Assembly (NCBI GenBank): GCA_029210565.1
Contig: JARGFQ010000005.1
Span: forward strand, 218,988 to 282,987
Direction of reading: 5' to 3'
Length of the DNA stretch: 64,000 bases
DNA from: Bacteroidales bacterium
GTDB lineage: Bacteria; Bacteroidota; Bacteroidia; Bacteroidales; VadinHA17
The notes beneath the pieces are model-generated. The model saw only the letters and a program-made list of their open reading frames with translations. It had not been told where the DNA came from and ran no database searches. Shown here in pieces: positions 16,887-25,818 of this stretch (the first letter of the stretch is position 1; every line of letters starts with the position of its first letter). The translations under genes were made by a program, and so were the position numbers.

Positions 16887-17105
16887 TCATTTTTTCTTTT
16901 TTACAGTGTCATTGAATTTGTTTATCGCCTCCACCCGGTTTCCGGCACCCAGTTTCCGGTAGATCTTTCTCAGATGGTACTTTACCGTCCCGGGTGATTT
17001 TTCCAGAACTGAAGCCACCTCCTCATTGATAAGGCCTCCCTTAATGAGAAGCATGATTTTTTCTTCCTGCTCTGATAACTCTTTCTGATTATTCATGTGA
17101 AACAA
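16887..17105 (-). CDS. Stand-alone LuxR-type (GerE) helix-turn-helix protein
   Basis: 72 residues made up almost entirely of a LuxR/GerE DNA-binding domain: LSEQEEKIMLLIKGGLINEEVASVLEKSPGTVKYHLRKIYRKLGAGNRVEA. The usual sensor or receiver part is absent. It is the most upstream gene of the run DUF4412, DUF4412, CARDB, and overlaps none of them (4-base gap to the next), so it may regulate its own operon. The 135 bases before it hold no gene. A truncated response regulator is an alternative, but the protein starts and ends cleanly. Confidence 0.8.
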   Translation of the reverse strand: MFHMNNQKELSEQEEKIMLLIKGGLINEEVASVLEKSPGTVKYHLRKIYRKLGAGNRVEAINKFNDTVKKKK

Positions 17106-17240
17106 CAGTATGATCTAATAGATATCCGCAAGGAGCGAATGCAAAAGCCTGCCACCGGATTTTGCTACTATATTGAGGTATCCGGGCGACTTGATACAAT
17201 TAATTGCAAATTGAAATCTGCCACTCATTTGGTTTGATAG

Positions 17241-19016
17241 CTACTTTCTCTTTTTAACAGTCATACTCCAGTTGTAGTGCAAATTCTGCTCATCGTAGCC
17301 ATCTTCAAGTTCTTTTCTTATTCTGCGACTGCCATCACCGCCAAAGCTTGTTTTACCATCGCCTGACTTAACCAGAATATCGGGATGTATTTCTTTAATC
17401 GTTTCTTCATTTGACACATTTGGTATTGGCACACCCACGGGTATGTCAATGCCCTGGTCTTCTAAATATTCATGAATCCAGGTATTTGCTGGTTTAATGG
17501 TAGGATCCGGGATTTCTTCCGCAACCGGACCCAGAGCGAATGATTTTTCACTGGTTTTATGGGTTGTTTTTGAGTCTGTTTTTGGCCCCTTGTCTGAATA
17601 AACGATACTGTGAAGATTTTCGGTATCATGTATCTCGTATTTAATATTGTAGCCTGCCGGAATGAGTTTTACCGCTTTTTCGGTTTCATTGTCAATTACC
17701 AGCATCCAGGGAAACTGGGTAACAGCTTCTTTTTCTTCAATTTCGTAGTTGTTTAAATATCCGGCATTATCAAGGGTGGTTTCGTGTCCTCCGGAAGCAC
17801 ATCCGACGCCGGAGGTGCTGGACTGACTGTAACTGTGTTTCCTGGAAGTATAGCTGAAGGATGAAATATTTACACTCACGGGTTGATAATATTCCCATGT
17901 CTGATTGAAGATGGGCATTTCCTGCGATTCGATCCTGTTTAGTATTAATGTGATCTCTCCCTCAATATTCTCATCCAGACGATACTCTTCATCATAATGT
18001 GTTTTACAGCTTCCGCTGTAGGTGTCGTCCGAATCTTTGGTACTGGTTTTTCTGGTTATCTTTTTTGATATTGTTATTATGGCATCATACTCAATTGGGA
18101 CTATGGTAATATAGCCTTCATCACCAGATGTATAGAATTCATTGGAAAACGGATATCGAAATTCAAACTCAAATGGCTGCTTATATTTCCCCGGGGTATT
18201 ATCAGCCTTGAACTCCGCAGTTGCCTCACCGGCATCATCCGTTGTCACCTCAGCTGGGTTGAAAGTTCCGCCTCTTGCTTCCAGCCTGACTTCCATATTT
18301 TTCAGTGGAACATCATCACAATCGAGTAATCGAATATTTACATCGACTTTTTCATCGGTTTCAATTTCTTCTTTCGCCGGCTTTAATTCAAGAGTAGCTC
18401 CTTCATACGGGCCAATGGCAATTCGTTCTTCCTCATCTCTTTTTCTTTTTTCAAAGTCCCGGATTTTCTCCATTAACGGCAGTAGTTGCTGTGCCACCCT
18501 TTTGCCATTCTCCATGCCTGAGATATTATAATCATAAAGGGCTGAAGCCTCAACCGCGGTTTCACCAGTGCCTGATGCCTGAACGTAAACTTGTATGACA
18601 GTTAAATCATCTGCTTCCTGTTTTGCTATAACTCCAGTTATCCAGTAATCTATTGCGTCGGTCAGGCCAGGTGCCGGAGGTAATGAAGCCTGGTTCTTTC
18701 CATGTGTGTAATTTCCCTGGTCCCAGTCGGACAGTACCGCCATTTGTCCGTCATAGTAAATCAAGCATTCCTTACTCGGATCCTCATTAAACAGTACCTC
18801 ATGAATACCCCCTGCCACCATAAATAATTCAACCCAGAGTTGGTGTTGAAACTGTCCGATTATGGATGAATCTTTTTCTGCAGGATTTTCAATCCAGACG
18901 TCAAGGTCAAAAAGCCCTATATCTCTTTTGGGACATTCTGCGCATTCCCATCCTTGTGATAGAACAGGAAATGGGAAGCAAAGCATTATCACCACAAAAA
19001 TTATTGAATACTTCAT
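17241..19016 (-). CDS. Secreted protein with an Ig-like (Big_1-type) domain
   Basis: 591 residues from my start, with a signal peptide (MKYSIIFVVIMLCFPFPVLSQ). A segment with CAECPKRDIGLFDLDVWIEN comes first. A coiled charged stretch (about 190-205) leads to an invasin-type Ig domain (about 215-290): VRLEARGGTFNPAEVTTDDAGEATAEFKA. Ser/Thr-rich and Cys-containing beta sequence follows (SYSQSSTSGVGCASGGHET) with a Lys/Arg-rich C terminus. Such Ig modules stiffen surface proteins; a specific function is not visible. I use the ATG at 19016, not 19025, because the same start context (ATGAAGTATTCA) occurs at the OmpA gene behind a duplicated leader. Confidence 0.7.
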   Translation of the reverse strand: MKYSIIFVVIMLCFPFPVLSQGWECAECPKRDIGLFDLDVWIENPAEKDSSIIGQFQHQLWVELFMVAGGIHEVLFNEDPSKECLIYYDGQMAVLSDWDQGNYTHGKNQASLPPAPGLTDAIDYWITGVIAKQEADDLTVIQVYVQASGTGETAVEASALYDYNISGMENGKRVAQQLLPLMEKIRDFEKRKRDEEERIAIGPYEGATLELKPAKEEIETDEKVDVNIRLLDCDDVPLKNMEVRLEARGGTFNPAEVTTDDAGEATAEFKADNTPGKYKQPFEFEFRYPFSNEFYTSGDEGYITIVPIEYDAIITISKKITRKTSTKDSDDTYSGSCKTHYDEEYRLDENIEGEITLILNRIESQEMPIFNQTWEYYQPVSVNISSFSYTSRKHSYSQSSTSGVGCASGGHETTLDNAGYLNNYEIEEKEAVTQFPWMLVIDNETEKAVKLIPAGYNIKYEIHDTENLHSIVYSDKGPKTDSKTTHKTSEKSFALGPVAEEIPDPTIKPANTWIHEYLEDQGIDIPVGVPIPNVSNEETIKEIHPDILVKSGDGKTSFGGDGSRRIRKELEDGYDEQNLHYNWSMTVKKRK

Positions 19017-19101
19017 GACTCCCACATTTTTTCTACAAGTAAATGCAGGCCTGGCAATGATTCAACAGCAAATGAGTAAAGGCAGGGTTTGGGTTAGTAT
19101 T
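19016..19101 (-). repeat. Leader element, copy 1 (upstream of the Ig-like protein gene)
   Basis: A stretch of about 42 bases (19060-19101, with the core CCTTTACTCATTTGCTGTTGA on the minus strand) recurs at 27882-27922 with only a few substitutions. In both places it lies about 43 bases before an ATG, and the first codons also match (ATGAAGTATTCA then RTAATTTT). This suggests a duplicated promoter or 5' UTR, possibly a shared regulatory site. Confidence 0.75.
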
Positions 19102-19108
19102 CGAGGGA

Positions 19109-19807
19109 TTATTTTTCCCTGAGTCTTTTCAGCGGAACGAAACGGACGGGTTCCAGTCGTTGCTCTGTTATCTTTCCCTTACGTTTGGTGAGGACGATCA
19201 GTTCCTGCACCGTAGCAGGGTTCCCTACCGGCATCACCAGGCGGCCGCCCTCGGCAAGCTGATCCTTAAGAGGCTGCGGTATGTGATCAGCTGCTGCCGT
19301 GACTATTATGATATCGAACGGTGCGTGTTCGGGCCAACCTTTGTAGCCGTCGCTGTACCTGACAATGATGTTTTCATAGCCCAGTACTTTCAGTCGTGCA
19401 GCCGACTCCTGTGCCAGCTCAGGTACTATCTCAATGGTATATACCCTGTCTACTATCTCTGCAAGCACAGCGGCCTGATAACCTGACCCGGTGCCTATCT
19501 CCAGTGCTCTCTTGTTTTTCACCGGCCGTGACAGTTCGGTCATATATGCCACGATGAATGGTTGGGAGATAGTCTGGTTATAACCGATCGGCAGGGGCCA
19601 GTCGTTGTAGGCCTGCCCTGCTACTGACGGCGGGACAAACAGATGCCGCGGCACCTTGCGCATCGCCTTCAGGGTAGCGTAATCACTGATGCCGCGGGCA
19701 ATGATCTGGTTGTTTACCATTCTGTTGCGTTCAACCTGGTAAGGGTCATTCTGCTGACAATAACCAGAGAAGAGAATCAACAGCCATATGATCAGAAAGG
19801 GTCTCAT
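19109..19807 (-). CDS. pcm: Exported protein-L-isoaspartate O-methyltransferase-like protein
   Basis: SAM-dependent methyltransferase that repairs isoaspartyl residues in aged proteins. The body matches the family: VPRHLFVPPSVAGQAYNDWPLPIGYNQTISQP, the SAM-binding ALEIGTGSGYQAAVLAE, then PFDIIIVTAAADHIPQPL and GGRLVMPVG. Unlike cytosolic Pcm it begins with a hydrophobic export signal (MRPFLIIWLLILFSGYCQQ), with a Cys at the likely cleavage site, so it may be a periplasmic protein or lipoprotein. Start is the ATG at 19807; the GTG at 19825 would only add six residues. Total 232 residues. SAM supply in the periplasm is unexplained, so the location needs proof. Confidence 0.88.
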   Translation of the reverse strand: MRPFLIIWLLILFSGYCQQNDPYQVERNRMVNNQIIARGISDYATLKAMRKVPRHLFVPPSVAGQAYNDWPLPIGYNQTISQPFIVAYMTELSRPVKNKRALEIGTGSGYQAAVLAEIVDRVYTIEIVPELAQESAARLKVLGYENIIVRYSDGYKGWPEHAPFDIIIVTAAADHIPQPLKDQLAEGGRLVMPVGNPATVQELIVLTKRKGKITEQRLEPVRFVPLKRLREK

Positions 19808-19878
19808 ATCTCCAATTGTCCACACAATTTAAGAAAAATCCTGCCAAGTTGAGAAACCGGAAATGGATCTTCAGAGCT

Positions 19879-22110
19879 TCAGAACCTGAAGGTGTATGTA
19901 TATTTCAGCAGTATCGTTCTGCCAGAGGTCAGCGGAAGCCTGGGGATCTCGCGTGTCGGGTCGGAGTTCAGCCCTTCATCCCACACAAGGTAGAAATCAT
20001 TGCCCTCCCTCGGATTATACCTGAACCTGAGATTGGATACCACCCTGTCAATGGCGGTGTTATACTGTATAAAAGCAATCAATGAGGTTTTGGTGGTGAA
20101 GGTCCATAGTCCCTTTAATCCTGCTATATGGTTTACAAATCTGCTATTTCTCCCGGGGAAATTAACGAAGTCAAAATAATAAGTCAGTCCGAGGTCAATA
20201 TCAGTTCCGATGTTAATTGTGGGCGCAGCGTATAAAGAAATCTTCGTTCCGTCATAAAACCTGCCGGCTTCTGCTGTCAGGCTGGCTGAAAGAGCATGGG
20301 CATAATTTGTATTATAAGCAGCGCTGATGTAAGCAAAGGAATATCTTCCCGGTAGTACTGAGGCCTGGTCATTGCCCAGCGTCAGGGTATCCCGGATATC
20401 CTCAAGAAACCAGTTGATATTGGCATTGCCGGAGTTACCACTTTTCCCTTCGAAAGACCAAGTCATCATTCCATTGACGGTCTCGCGGAGCCGTGTTGCC
20501 GTGTTCCAGAAGGTATATGCAGTAAGCATTATCTTATGATACCTGAGCGAAGCCTCTTCTCCGGGCAGCCAGCCATACTGTGTGATTGTTCTCCAGCCGT
20601 GATAGTTGTCCTTCAGTTCAAACCCTATTCCGGGATTAAACTGGTCGCCCGACCATGTATAAACAAGATCATACGCAAATCCCTGTTGCCTGCGACGTGC
20701 CCAGTTAAGCATTAATCGTGACGGCGACCAGTCAAATATCCTGTTGACGGAATCATTTTCAAATGACTGGGCCCATCTGACCGTAAGGTATTCATCGCCG
20801 ATGACCTTTAGCTGTCCGTCGAGGCCGTATGCCATGTTGTAAGAGCCGTCCGTCCCCAGGCGGCTGGTTACCATCGTTCCAAGGTATGAGTTCGTATTAA
20901 GGATGCTTCTCTTGGCCCGTATCACCCCGAAATTTTCACCGGGTTTCTCTTCAAAGGCTGCCGTCTGCATATCCATGATGCCAAGATCCCATTTATTTAC
21001 TCTTCCGGTCAGCCTGGCACCACCGTAAATTCTCACCGGATGACCTTCGCTAAGACCGATACGGCGGCTGTAGAACAGGTTATTCCCTCCAAGGAATGAA
21101 AAATCGAAAACATCTGATTTCTCAAGGAAAAAGACTCTTTTTTCCGGAAACCAGAGAGAAAACCTGGTGAGATTGATTTTCTGGTCGTCAGCTTCAACCT
21201 GTGCAAAGTCAGTGTTCACCGTCAGATCGAGTGTCAGGTTGCTTGTGAGGCTGTATTTAAGATCAAGGCCGGCATCGAATTTGGCCTTTGTTGACATCTT
21301 ATATCCTGTTCCGCCTTCGTTAAGGTCATTCGTCTGACCCATGCCTCCGGTGACATAGGGGGTTATATAGACCGTTTTCTTTGGCCTGATTCCCTCCAGG
21401 ATAACCGGTGCAGTCTGAGATGCCTTCATGTGAGAAAAGGCGATCTCAGGCGATATTACCGGGAAGGTTAACCACTCTCCGGCGGTGGGAATGTATCTTA
21501 CGAATGTAAGGCCCATTACCGTCTCGTTTTCCTTAGTCTGGAACCTGAGACTGGAGAATGGGATCCTCATTTCAGTTGACCATCCGCTATCATTTATTGA
21601 TGTGGCAACATCCCAGAAAGTGTTCCAGCTGAAGTTATAATCGTTAATTGGATCGGCCATGTCATTCTTCGTTGTTCCCTCGCTACGGACACCGTTGGGA
21701 TTTGTCCAGAACATCACTGTGTTCTCCCTGTCGAAATAAGTATCAAGGATTACTCCCAACCAGTCGGTTGTGGGCATATCGTAGTCCCTTTTCTTTCCCA
21801 CGGCCCGCATATCACCAGGATCGTCGTAATAGAAAAACCCGCCCACATATAAGTAAATGTCATCGTAGGCGATTTTCAGGCTGGTTTTCTCGGAGGGTTC
21901 AGCCCCGAATACAGGTGCCAGGACATGTAGAGGCAACTCATCAATTATCTGCCATGCTGCTTCATCGGGTATGCCGTCAAAATTCAGTTCGACCGGTAAT
22001 CTGGGGACGTGATAATTTTTCTGCGCCTGCAATGACGGAGCCATCAAGATAAATCCCACAGAAAGGATTTGACTTGCCAGGCCAATAATTCTTTCCCTGT
22101 ATAGGTTCAC
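19879..22110 (-). CDS. DUF5916 outer-membrane protein with N-terminal CBM9-like domain
   Basis: 743 residues. Signal peptide to about residue 29 (SLQAQ). A CBM9-like carbohydrate-binding domain follows (about 35-240): VELNFDGIPDEAAWQ, DDIYLYVGGFFYYDD, DWLGVILDTYFDR, WSTEMRIPFSSLRF. After that comes the DUF5916 beta barrel (LKYSLTSNLTLDLTVNTDFAQVEADD, LSLWFPEKRVFFLEKSDVF) ending in an aromatic residue (YTYTFRF), as barrels do. The start is GTG (22110). It is thought to act at the outer membrane, possibly on glycans; substrate unknown. Divergent from the sirtuin gene across 148 bases. Confidence 0.85.
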   Translation of the reverse strand: MNLYRERIIGLASQILSVGFILMAPSLQAQKNYHVPRLPVELNFDGIPDEAAWQIIDELPLHVLAPVFGAEPSEKTSLKIAYDDIYLYVGGFFYYDDPGDMRAVGKKRDYDMPTTDWLGVILDTYFDRENTVMFWTNPNGVRSEGTTKNDMADPINDYNFSWNTFWDVATSINDSGWSTEMRIPFSSLRFQTKENETVMGLTFVRYIPTAGEWLTFPVISPEIAFSHMKASQTAPVILEGIRPKKTVYITPYVTGGMGQTNDLNEGGTGYKMSTKAKFDAGLDLKYSLTSNLTLDLTVNTDFAQVEADDQKINLTRFSLWFPEKRVFFLEKSDVFDFSFLGGNNLFYSRRIGLSEGHPVRIYGGARLTGRVNKWDLGIMDMQTAAFEEKPGENFGVIRAKRSILNTNSYLGTMVTSRLGTDGSYNMAYGLDGQLKVIGDEYLTVRWAQSFENDSVNRIFDWSPSRLMLNWARRRQQGFAYDLVYTWSGDQFNPGIGFELKDNYHGWRTITQYGWLPGEEASLRYHKIMLTAYTFWNTATRLRETVNGMMTWSFEGKSGNSGNANINWFLEDIRDTLTLGNDQASVLPGRYSFAYISAAYNTNYAHALSASLTAEAGRFYDGTKISLYAAPTINIGTDIDLGLTYYFDFVNFPGRNSRFVNHIAGLKGLWTFTTKTSLIAFIQYNTAIDRVVSNLRFRYNPREGNDFYLVWDEGLNSDPTREIPRLPLTSGRTILLKYTYTFRF

Positions 22111-22258
22111 TCTGCCCCTCCGTTATGTGAAGTGATTGATCCGGGATGAGGTTTTGGTAAGACAAATGTAGCCTCACAAAACAGTGAAGTCAAATTTTTT
22201 TTAGTAATGCAGTACTTTTCTACCTTTAGGCCTGTAACACATCAATGTATTTTATCCT

Positions 22259-22951
22259 ATGCCGAAGAAGATTGTGGTGCTGTCAGGCGCCGGTATGAGC
22301 GCCGAGAGCGGGATCAAGACGTTCCGCGACAGCGGAGGGCTGTGGGAGCAGTACCGGGTGGAGGAAGTAGCATCAATTGAGGGGTGGTACCGAAATCCGG
22401 ACCTGGTGCAGAGGTTTTACAATGAGCGCCGCCGGCAGCTGGAGGGTGCGAAACCAAATGCCGGTCACAGGGGGTTGGCGGAGTTGGAGAAGGACTATGA
22501 TGTGCACATAATCACTCAGAATGTTGACAACCTTCATGAACGTTCCGGCAGCACAAAGGTGCTTCATCTGCACGGGCAGCTCACACAGGCACGCAGCAGC
22601 AGCAATCCTGCCCTGATCAGTGATATTGGCTACCGCGATATTGCCCCGGGCGAGAAGGCCTCAGACGGAACACCGCTTCGTCCGAACATCGTATGGTTCG
22701 GCGAGGCTGTGCCAGCTATGACGGAAGCGGCAGACCTGGCATCTCATGCTGACATATTTGCGGTTATAGGTACTTCACTGAATGTCTATCCGGCAGCAGG
22801 CCTGATACACTATGTGCCGATAACCACCCCGGTCTTCATTATTGATCCGAAGCCGGTACCGGTATACACGCATCACAAGATTGACACCATTGCTGAAGGG
22901 GCTGGCCGGGGCGTAGAGATAATGACAAAGAAGCTGGCAGCCATTGCCTGA
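22259..22951 (+). CDS. cobB: Sir2-family NAD-dependent deacylase (zinc-less, SIRT5-type pocket)
   Basis: Removes acyl groups from lysines, using NAD. Motifs: GAGMSAESGIKTFRDSGGLW (NAD binding), TQNVDNLH, the catalytic His in HLHGQL, and the C-terminal GTSLNVYPAAGL. A YNERR stretch fits the Tyr-x-x-Arg that reads negatively charged acyl groups (succinyl, malonyl) in SIRT5-type enzymes. The four zinc Cys normally found after the catalytic His are absent: the segment reads QARSSSNPALISDIGYRD. Length (230) fits the class. Cytosolic. About 230 bases follow before the next gene, with no gene seen. Confidence 0.9.
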   Translation: MPKKIVVLSGAGMSAESGIKTFRDSGGLWEQYRVEEVASIEGWYRNPDLVQRFYNERRRQLEGAKPNAGHRGLAELEKDYDVHIITQNVDNLHERSGSTKVLHLHGQLTQARSSSNPALISDIGYRDIAPGEKASDGTPLRPNIVWFGEAVPAMTEAADLASHADIFAVIGTSLNVYPAAGLIHYVPITTPVFIIDPKPVPVYTHHKIDTIAEGAGRGVEIMTKKLAAIA

Positions 22952-23184
22952 AAGAAGGAGTTAAATCAAGTTACCAAACATAGCGTCACCAGAAGGTTAT
23001 TGACCCGGTCAGTAACGGATGACAGGTCTCGCCTTTATGCCTGCAGCAAATTATGCCCTGAGATGCCTGCGAAAGAGGAGGCACACTTAGGTTAAAATTA
23101 TTTAAATCTTACAGGGGTAACGAGTTTCTGAGCACGGTTTTCGCTGTATATTATTAGCTTGCCTCATTAATAAAACGGCAAACT

Positions 23185-24735
23185 ATGAAACGTCTTTTTA
23201 CTCCGCTGATGCTTATTGTTTTCAGCTTCGGCCTCAATGCACAGCACAACAAGGTCATTGACCGCATTATTGAGATCGGCACAACCGACAACCGGACCAT
23301 GGACCATCTCGATGTTGTTTCCAACCGGTTCGGGGGCAGGCTGGTAGGGTCTGATGCCTATGAGAATGCTGCCGAATGGTGTGCATCGCAGTTCAGGAAG
23401 TGGGGTATGGAGGTGATAATGGATGAGGCAGGAACGGTTCCGGTAGGATTTAACCGCGGTCCGTGGTTCGGACGGATGCTTTCAGATAACGGTATGGTGC
23501 TTCATTTTGCCACGCCCTCGTATACAGCAGGCACTAAAGGTGTTCAGCGCGGGCATGTTCTCCCTGAGCCAAAGAGCAAGGAGGAGTTTGACCGCATGAA
23601 GGGAGCACTCAAGGGTGCATGGGTCCTGATAGGAGGGAAGAACAACGGATGGCCGATTGACTGGTCGGCCTTAGCCGACTCGGCCCGGGCAAAGACCATT
23701 GCCTATAATGATTCGGTTGCAAAGATCAACCGCGGGATCATGCGCGAGAACATGAAGAACAGGACCGATCCCCCGAAGGATCTGCACCCCCTTAAGGAGG
23801 AACCGGCACTCTTCTACCGTGAGATGTGCGAGGCAGGTATACTTGGAGTGATACAGTCGTCAGAGGTGCCCATCAGGGCTCTGTATGACAGGAAGAACAT
23901 AGACAGGATGACTTTTGAAACACTGCCGACGGTATGCGACATAAAGCTTGACGAGGATCAGTATGAAGTTATTGCGGAGATGGCCAGGGAGAGACAGTAT
24001 TTCCTCCTTGAGTTCGATATTCGCAACCATTTCAAGCCTGGGCCTGTGAAATACCACAACGTGATCGGAGTCATTAAAGGAAGCAAGTACCCCAATGAGT
24101 ACGTTATGCTCGGCGGGCATCTTGATGCCTTCGATGTGGCTACGGGAGGGGTCGACGACGGGTCAGGACTGAGTCCTGCGATGGAGGTGGCAAGATTGAT
24201 AAAGGACGCCGGTGGCAAGCCTGAGCGGACTATCCTCGCATGTCTCTGGGCAGGGGAGGAGTTCGGGCTGCTGGGATCGAAGCACTGGGTTGAAAGTAAC
24301 CCCGAAAAAATGCCGAAGATATCTGCCTATTTCAATCGCGACGGGGGGCCGACACCCATCATGGGAATCACTGTCCCCGAGGCAATGTATGATGATTTCG
24401 AAAAGCTGAACAAGTCGCTGAACAGCATAAATTCCGATTTTCCATTCACACTGAAGAAGCGCACTGATCAGCCGAGGCCGCGGCCCAAATCTGCAGGGGG
24501 TTCCGACCATGCCTACTTTGCGATGAATGGTGTTCCGACATTGCGGTTTGATGAACCGGACACAAAGGGCCACAACTTCAATTACGGAGAGATATGGCAT
24601 ACTGAGCGCGACACCTATGACAAGAGCATTGCCGAGTACCAGGAGCATACCTCTGTCGTCACTGCTGTTATAGTGTACGGACTCGCCAATCTTGACCACC
24701 TGCTGTTAAGAGAGGGGCTCTATGCTGATGATTAG
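23185..24735 (+). CDS. Exported M28-family zinc peptidase
   Basis: 516 residues, signal peptide about 1-19 (FSFGLNAQ). M28 aminopeptidase-type catalytic set: GGHLDAFD (His and Asp), GGVDDGSG (bridging Asp), WAGEEFGLLGS (Glu-Glu), YFNRDGG (Asp) and GGSDHAYF (His), all intact. A PA-like insertion of about 200 residues precedes the catalytic core. Expected to trim peptides in the periplasm or outside the cell. It stands 57 bases before the SDR gene on the same strand, but the pair has no obvious functional link. Confidence 0.9.
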   Translation: MKRLFTPLMLIVFSFGLNAQHNKVIDRIIEIGTTDNRTMDHLDVVSNRFGGRLVGSDAYENAAEWCASQFRKWGMEVIMDEAGTVPVGFNRGPWFGRMLSDNGMVLHFATPSYTAGTKGVQRGHVLPEPKSKEEFDRMKGALKGAWVLIGGKNNGWPIDWSALADSARAKTIAYNDSVAKINRGIMRENMKNRTDPPKDLHPLKEEPALFYREMCEAGILGVIQSSEVPIRALYDRKNIDRMTFETLPTVCDIKLDEDQYEVIAEMARERQYFLLEFDIRNHFKPGPVKYHNVIGVIKGSKYPNEYVMLGGHLDAFDVATGGVDDGSGLSPAMEVARLIKDAGGKPERTILACLWAGEEFGLLGSKHWVESNPEKMPKISAYFNRDGGPTPIMGITVPEAMYDDFEKLNKSLNSINSDFPFTLKKRTDQPRPRPKSAGGSDHAYFAMNGVPTLRFDEPDTKGHNFNYGEIWHTERDTYDKSIAEYQEHTSVVTAVIVYGLANLDHLLLREGLYADD

Positions 24736-24791
24736 CCTCAGCAGGCAGGTAAGCTGAATTATTTTTACTTTTATGAAGTATTTTTTACTCC

Positions 24792-25790
24792 ATGAACTGT
24801 TTCCTGACCGGTGCCAACGGATTTATAGGATTGAGGCTGGCTGAGCGCCTTGCCCTTGAAGGACACGGTGTGAGGTGTCTTGTACGTTCACCTGAAAAGT
24901 TCTCTTCGCTTTCACATTTACCAGGGGTCACAGCCGTCACAGGCGATCTTGACGATATTTCTGCCCTGCAGGAAGGCGTCAGCGGATGCGACACTGTATT
25001 TCACCTTGCAGCTTACGCAAAGCCGTGGTCCAGTGATAAGGGTCTTCCATACAGGGTAAATGTTACCGGGACAGAGAACTTATTAAAGGCTTGTCTCGTA
25101 GCAGGAGTGAAGCGTCTCGTATTTACATCGTCAGCTGCGGTCATTGGTCCTTCGCCAGGCATTGAACCCATTGATGAGGATTTTCCGCGCACTGTTCCCC
25201 GGTTCAACGAATACGAGGAGACCAAGGCAGAGGCTGAAGAGCTTGTCAGGTCATACAACAGGGATGGGCTTGAGACTGTAACAGTCAACCCGACTCGTGT
25301 TTACGGACCCGGGGTGTTGAGTGAGAGTAACTCGGTTACCCTTATGATAAAGCTGTATGCAAGAGGTAAGTGGCATATTATTCCCGGTGATGGGAAGTGC
25401 ATCGGAAATTATGTGATAGTTGATGATGTTGTCAACGGACATATCTTAGCTGCCCTGCATGGCCATCCGGGACACCGTTATGCATTGGGAGGGGATAACC
25501 TGACCTTTGATCAGTTTTTTAAGACGCTGACAGAGGTTACAGGTAAGCGTCCATGGCTCATCCATCTGCCAGTCTGGCTTATGATTACCATAGCGAAGAT
25601 TCTGGAATGGCAGGCATCCGTTACAGGCATTCCGCCTCTTATTACTGCACCGTGGGTAAGAAAATACCTCAATCACTGGAGTCTCAGCAGTGCTAAGGCT
25701 GCAGCTGATCTCGGTTACAGTTATTCTTCTTTCCGTGAGGGTGCCAGGATCACCCTGGACTGGATCACGAGTGAAGAGGAGCGGTCATGA
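24792..25790 (+). CDS. Extended SDR: NAD-dependent epimerase/dehydratase (dihydroflavonol-reductase-like)
   Basis: 332 residues, cytosolic. The N-terminal Rossmann motif TGANGFIG (residues 6-13) binds the cofactor, and the following VRCLVRSP supports NADP-type recognition. The catalytic Tyr and Lys appear in YEETK, with Ser in TSSAAVIGP. The layout (VFHLAAYAKPW, NPTRVYGPG) resembles dihydroflavonol-4-reductase and 3-beta-HSD-like sugar or sterol SDRs; the substrate cannot be assigned. The C-terminal region contains a hydrophobic stretch (HLPVWLMITIAKILEW) typical of this subfamily. Confidence 0.85.
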   Translation: MNCFLTGANGFIGLRLAERLALEGHGVRCLVRSPEKFSSLSHLPGVTAVTGDLDDISALQEGVSGCDTVFHLAAYAKPWSSDKGLPYRVNVTGTENLLKACLVAGVKRLVFTSSAAVIGPSPGIEPIDEDFPRTVPRFNEYEETKAEAEELVRSYNRDGLETVTVNPTRVYGPGVLSESNSVTLMIKLYARGKWHIIPGDGKCIGNYVIVDDVVNGHILAALHGHPGHRYALGGDNLTFDQFFKTLTEVTGKRPWLIHLPVWLMITIAKILEWQASVTGIPPLITAPWVRKYLNHWSLSSAKAAADLGYSYSSFREGARITLDWITSEEERS

Positions 25791-25818
25791 AGTACTCCCT
25801 ATATTGATCATCAATCTT

